A stretch of DNA of 64,000 nucleotides from Pseudomonas oryzagri (GTDB taxonomy: Bacteria; Pseudomonadota; Gammaproteobacteria; Pseudomonadales; Pseudomonadaceae), in assembly GCF_020831405.1 (NCBI RefSeq), contig NZ_JAJHPU010000018.1:62001-126000 (forward strand), given 5' to 3'. Shown in pieces: positions 61,047 to 64,000 of the stretch. The first letter of the stretch is position 1, and every line of letters begins with the position of its first letter. Under the pieces are notes generated by a model. It did not search any database. It was not told where the DNA came from and saw nothing but the letters and a program-made list of their open reading frames with translations. The position numbers and the translations under genes are program-made.

Positions 61047-61373
61047 ATGAGCGAATTCATCACCAACGTGACCGACGCCAGCTTCGAGCAGGACGTGCTC
61101 AAGGCCGAGGGCCCGGTTCTGGTCGACTACTGGGCCGAGTGGTGCGGTCCGTGCAAGATGATCGCCCCGGTGCTGGACGAGATCGCCAAGGACTACCAGG
61201 GCAAGCTCAAGGTCTGCAAGCTGAACATCGACGAGAACCAGGACACCCCCGCCAAGTTCGGCGTGCGCGGCATCCCGACCCTGATGCTGTTCAAGAACGG
61301 CAACGTCGAGGCCACCAAGGTCGGTGCCTTGTCCAAGTCGCAGCTGGCTGCCTTCCTCGACAGCAACATCTGA
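61047..61373 (+). CDS. trxA: Thioredoxin 1
   Basis: General protein disulfide reductase of 108 residues with the active site [15 protein letters not shown] and the cis-Pro in [12 protein letters not shown]. The start at 61047 ([16 protein letters not shown]) follows CGGAGA. It is separated from rho by a strong terminator, a common gene order in gammaproteobacteria. Confidence 0.98.
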   Translation: MSEFITNVTDASFEQDVLKAEGPVLVDYWAEWCGPCKMIAPVLDEIAKDYQGKLKVCKLNIDENQDTPAKFGVRGIPTLMLFKNGNVEATKVGALSKSQLAAFLDSNI

Positions 61374-61386
61374 TCCGAATGTGCGC

Positions 61387-61415
61387 AAAACCCCGTCCCC
61401 GGACGGGGTTTTTTC
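61387..61415 (+). terminator. Rho-independent terminator after trxA
   Basis: ACCCCGTC-CCCG-GACGGGGT hairpin (61390-61409) flanked by AAAA and a T6 tract. Confidence 0.92.
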
Positions 61416-61602
61416 TGCCCGCGTGCTAGACTCTGCGACAAATGCAGTGATAAATTCGGCCAGCAGTCGTGATCAGACTGCCTCCTGCATGCCGTTGCCG
61501 CTGCCATCTCACCCCGAATTCTCGCCGTGAAGCTGCCGCCCCCCGTGGCCTGGCTCTCCAAGCGCAACGCTTTCCTTCCCTCGCCAACCTGCACCTCATC
61601 CT

Positions 61603-62862
<1,260 letters not shown>

Positions 62863-62881
62863 GGCTTCTCCTGGAACCGCA

Positions 62882-62917
62882 GACAACGGCCGGCCATCCC
62901 GGCCGTTGTCGTTTCTG
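62882..62917 (+). terminator. Terminator after rho
   Basis: GACAACGGCCGG (62882-62893), CCATC loop, CCGGCCGTTGTC (62899-62910), then GTTTCTG. Confidence 0.8.
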
Positions 62918-62973
62918 TCCGGTGCCGTTCGGCGCTAGACTTGCCACCCTTCGACTCCTTCCGAGGCTCAAGC

Positions 62974-64000
62974 ATGCAGTATCGCGACCTGCGCGAGTTC
63001 ATCCGCGCCCTGGAAAGCCGCGGCGAACTCAAGCGCATTTCGGTGCCCGTCTCGCCTGTGCTGGAAATGACCGAAATCTGCGACCGCACCTTGCGCCGCG
63101 GCGGTCCGGCGCTGCTGTTCGAGCGGCCGAGCAGCTACGCCATGCCGGTGCTCGGCAACCTGTTCGGCACGCCCAAGCGGGTGGCGCTGGGCATGGGCGC
63201 CGAGGAGGTCTCCGAGCTGCGCGAGATCGGCAAGCTCTTGGCCTTCCTCAAGGAGCCGGAGCCGCCCAAGGGCCTCAAGGATGCCTGGAGCAAGCTGCCG
63301 ATCTTCAAGAAGGTCATCAGCATGGCGCCCAAGGTGCTCAAGGACGCGCCGTGCCATGAAGTGATCGAGGAAGGCGACGACGTCGACCTCGGCAAACTGC
63401 CGATCCAGCACTGTTGGCCGGGCGACGTGGCGCCGCTGATCACCTGGGGCCTGACCATCACCCGGGGCCCCAACAAGGAGCGGCAGAACCTCGGCATCTA
63501 TCGCCAGCAGGTGATCGGCCGCAACAAGGTGATCATGCGCTGGCTCAGCCACCGCGGCGGCGCGCTGGACTATCGCGAGTGGTGCCAGAAGCACCCGGAC
63601 CGGCCCTATCCGGTCTGCGTGGCCCTGGGCGCGGACCCGGCGACCATTCTCGGCGCCGTCACCCCGGTGCCGGACACCCTTTCCGAGTACGCCTTCGCAG
63701 GGCTTTTGCGCGGTCATCGCACCGAGCTGGTCAAGGCCGTCGGCTCCGACCTGCAGGTGCCGGCCGGCGCCGAGATCGTCCTCGAGGGTCACATCCATCC
63801 GGGCGAAACCGCGCCGGAAGGCCCGTATGGCGACCATACCGGCTACTACAACGAGGTCGACACCTTCCCGGTATTCACCGTCGAGCGCATCACCCGCCGG
63901 CGCGACCCCATCTACCACAGCACCTACACCGGCCGCCCGCCGGACGAGCCGGCGATCCTCGGTGTGGCGCTCAACGAGGTGTTCGTGCCGATCCTGCAGA
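62974..64000 (+). CDS. ubiD: UbiD prenylated-FMN decarboxylase (truncated by window end)
   Basis: 3-octaprenyl-4-hydroxybenzoate decarboxylase of ubiquinone synthesis, using prenylated FMN made by UbiX. The first 342 of about 488 residues are present with no stop before the edge. [20 protein letters not shown] opens the protein. [18 protein letters not shown] and the active-site region [20 protein letters not shown] are characteristic. The start at 62974 has GAGGC upstream. Nothing suggests a defect in the visible part. Confidence 0.96.
   Translation, partial: MQYRDLREFIRALESRGELKRISVPVSPVLEMTEICDRTLRRGGPALLFERPSSYAMPVLGNLFGTPKRVALGMGAEEVSELREIGKLLAFLKEPEPPKGLKDAWSKLPIFKKVISMAPKVLKDAPCHEVIEEGDDVDLGKLPIQHCWPGDVAPLITWGLTITRGPNKERQNLGIYRQQVIGRNKVIMRWLSHRGGALDYREWCQKHPDRPYPVCVALGADPATILGAVTPVPDTLSEYAFAGLLRGHRTELVKAVGSDLQVPAGAEIVLEGHIHPGETAPEGPYGDHTGYYNEVDTFPVFTVERITRRRDPIYHSTYTGRPPDEPAILGVALNEVFVPILQ

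Overview
The window is chromosomal DNA from a high-GC member of the Pseudomonadaceae (Pseudomonas or a close relative such as the stutzeri or Azotobacter groups). The evidence is protein recognition plus gene order. The runs coaBC-radC-rpmB-rpmG, pauC/pauB/dadA/dadX/pauR, lysA-dapF-DUF484-xerC, algZ-algR-hemC-hemD-hemX-hemY-dsbB-algQ-algP and hemB-ppk-ppx-trxA-rho-ubiD follow the P. aeruginosa order as I remember it. No rRNA, tRNA, CRISPR array, prophage or insertion sequence was seen. Both ends cut genes: coaBC at the left and ubiD at the right.

Layout. 1-2.6 kb: coaBC (coenzyme A) facing radC and the ribosomal pair rpmB-rpmG. 2.9-11.1 kb: polyamine and D-amino-acid catabolism, with an aldehyde dehydrogenase, an MFS transporter, a PauB-like oxidase, an Lrp-family regulator divergent from dadA-ridA-dadX, and pauR. 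11.2-24.5 kb: mixed housekeeping genes, including cytochrome c5, xpt, a DUF2780 protein, an RlmN/Cfr-like radical SAM enzyme, a TerC protein with a structured leader, a truncated globin, nhaA, rep, comM and ubiK. 24.6-28.5 kb: nitrogen control, with candidate NtrC and sigma-54 sites upstream of glnK, two different amtB genes and then sutA. 28.5-34.6 kb: a CPBP protease, a HAD phosphatase, xerC, DUF484, dapF, lysA and lptM on the minus strand, with cyaY opposite. 35-39.3 kb: rnk, three poorly characterised genes and argH. 39.4-47.8 kb: algZ/algR, heme genes, dsbB, algQ and algP. 47.8-55.7 kb: an ABC-F ATPase, a small MscS channel, a second TerC protein, a LysE exporter, a cytochrome/FTR1 iron permease, yaiI and elbB. 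56-64 kb: hemB, ppk, ppx, trxA, rho and ubiD.

How the genes work together. The pau/dad block feeds polyamine carbon and alanine into central metabolism under PauR and Lrp control. The glnK-amtB-amtB block couples ammonium uptake to PII signalling. algZ/algR and algQ/algP are alginate and virulence regulators interleaved with tetrapyrrole synthesis (hemB, hemC, hemD). ppk and ppx make and degrade polyphosphate and converge on one shared terminator.

The most unusual observations are: a xerC whose conserved C-terminal catalytic boxes are eroded, including loss of the second active-site histidine; REP-like paired inverted repeats just upstream of that xerC; a TerC leader in which a perfect 9-bp stem buries the whole Shine-Dalgarno sequence; a second, divergent amtB behind a UUCG hairpin; and two mutually exclusive hairpins in the rpmB leader. 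I found no clearly new multi-gene system. All family calls come from reading the sequence without database searches.
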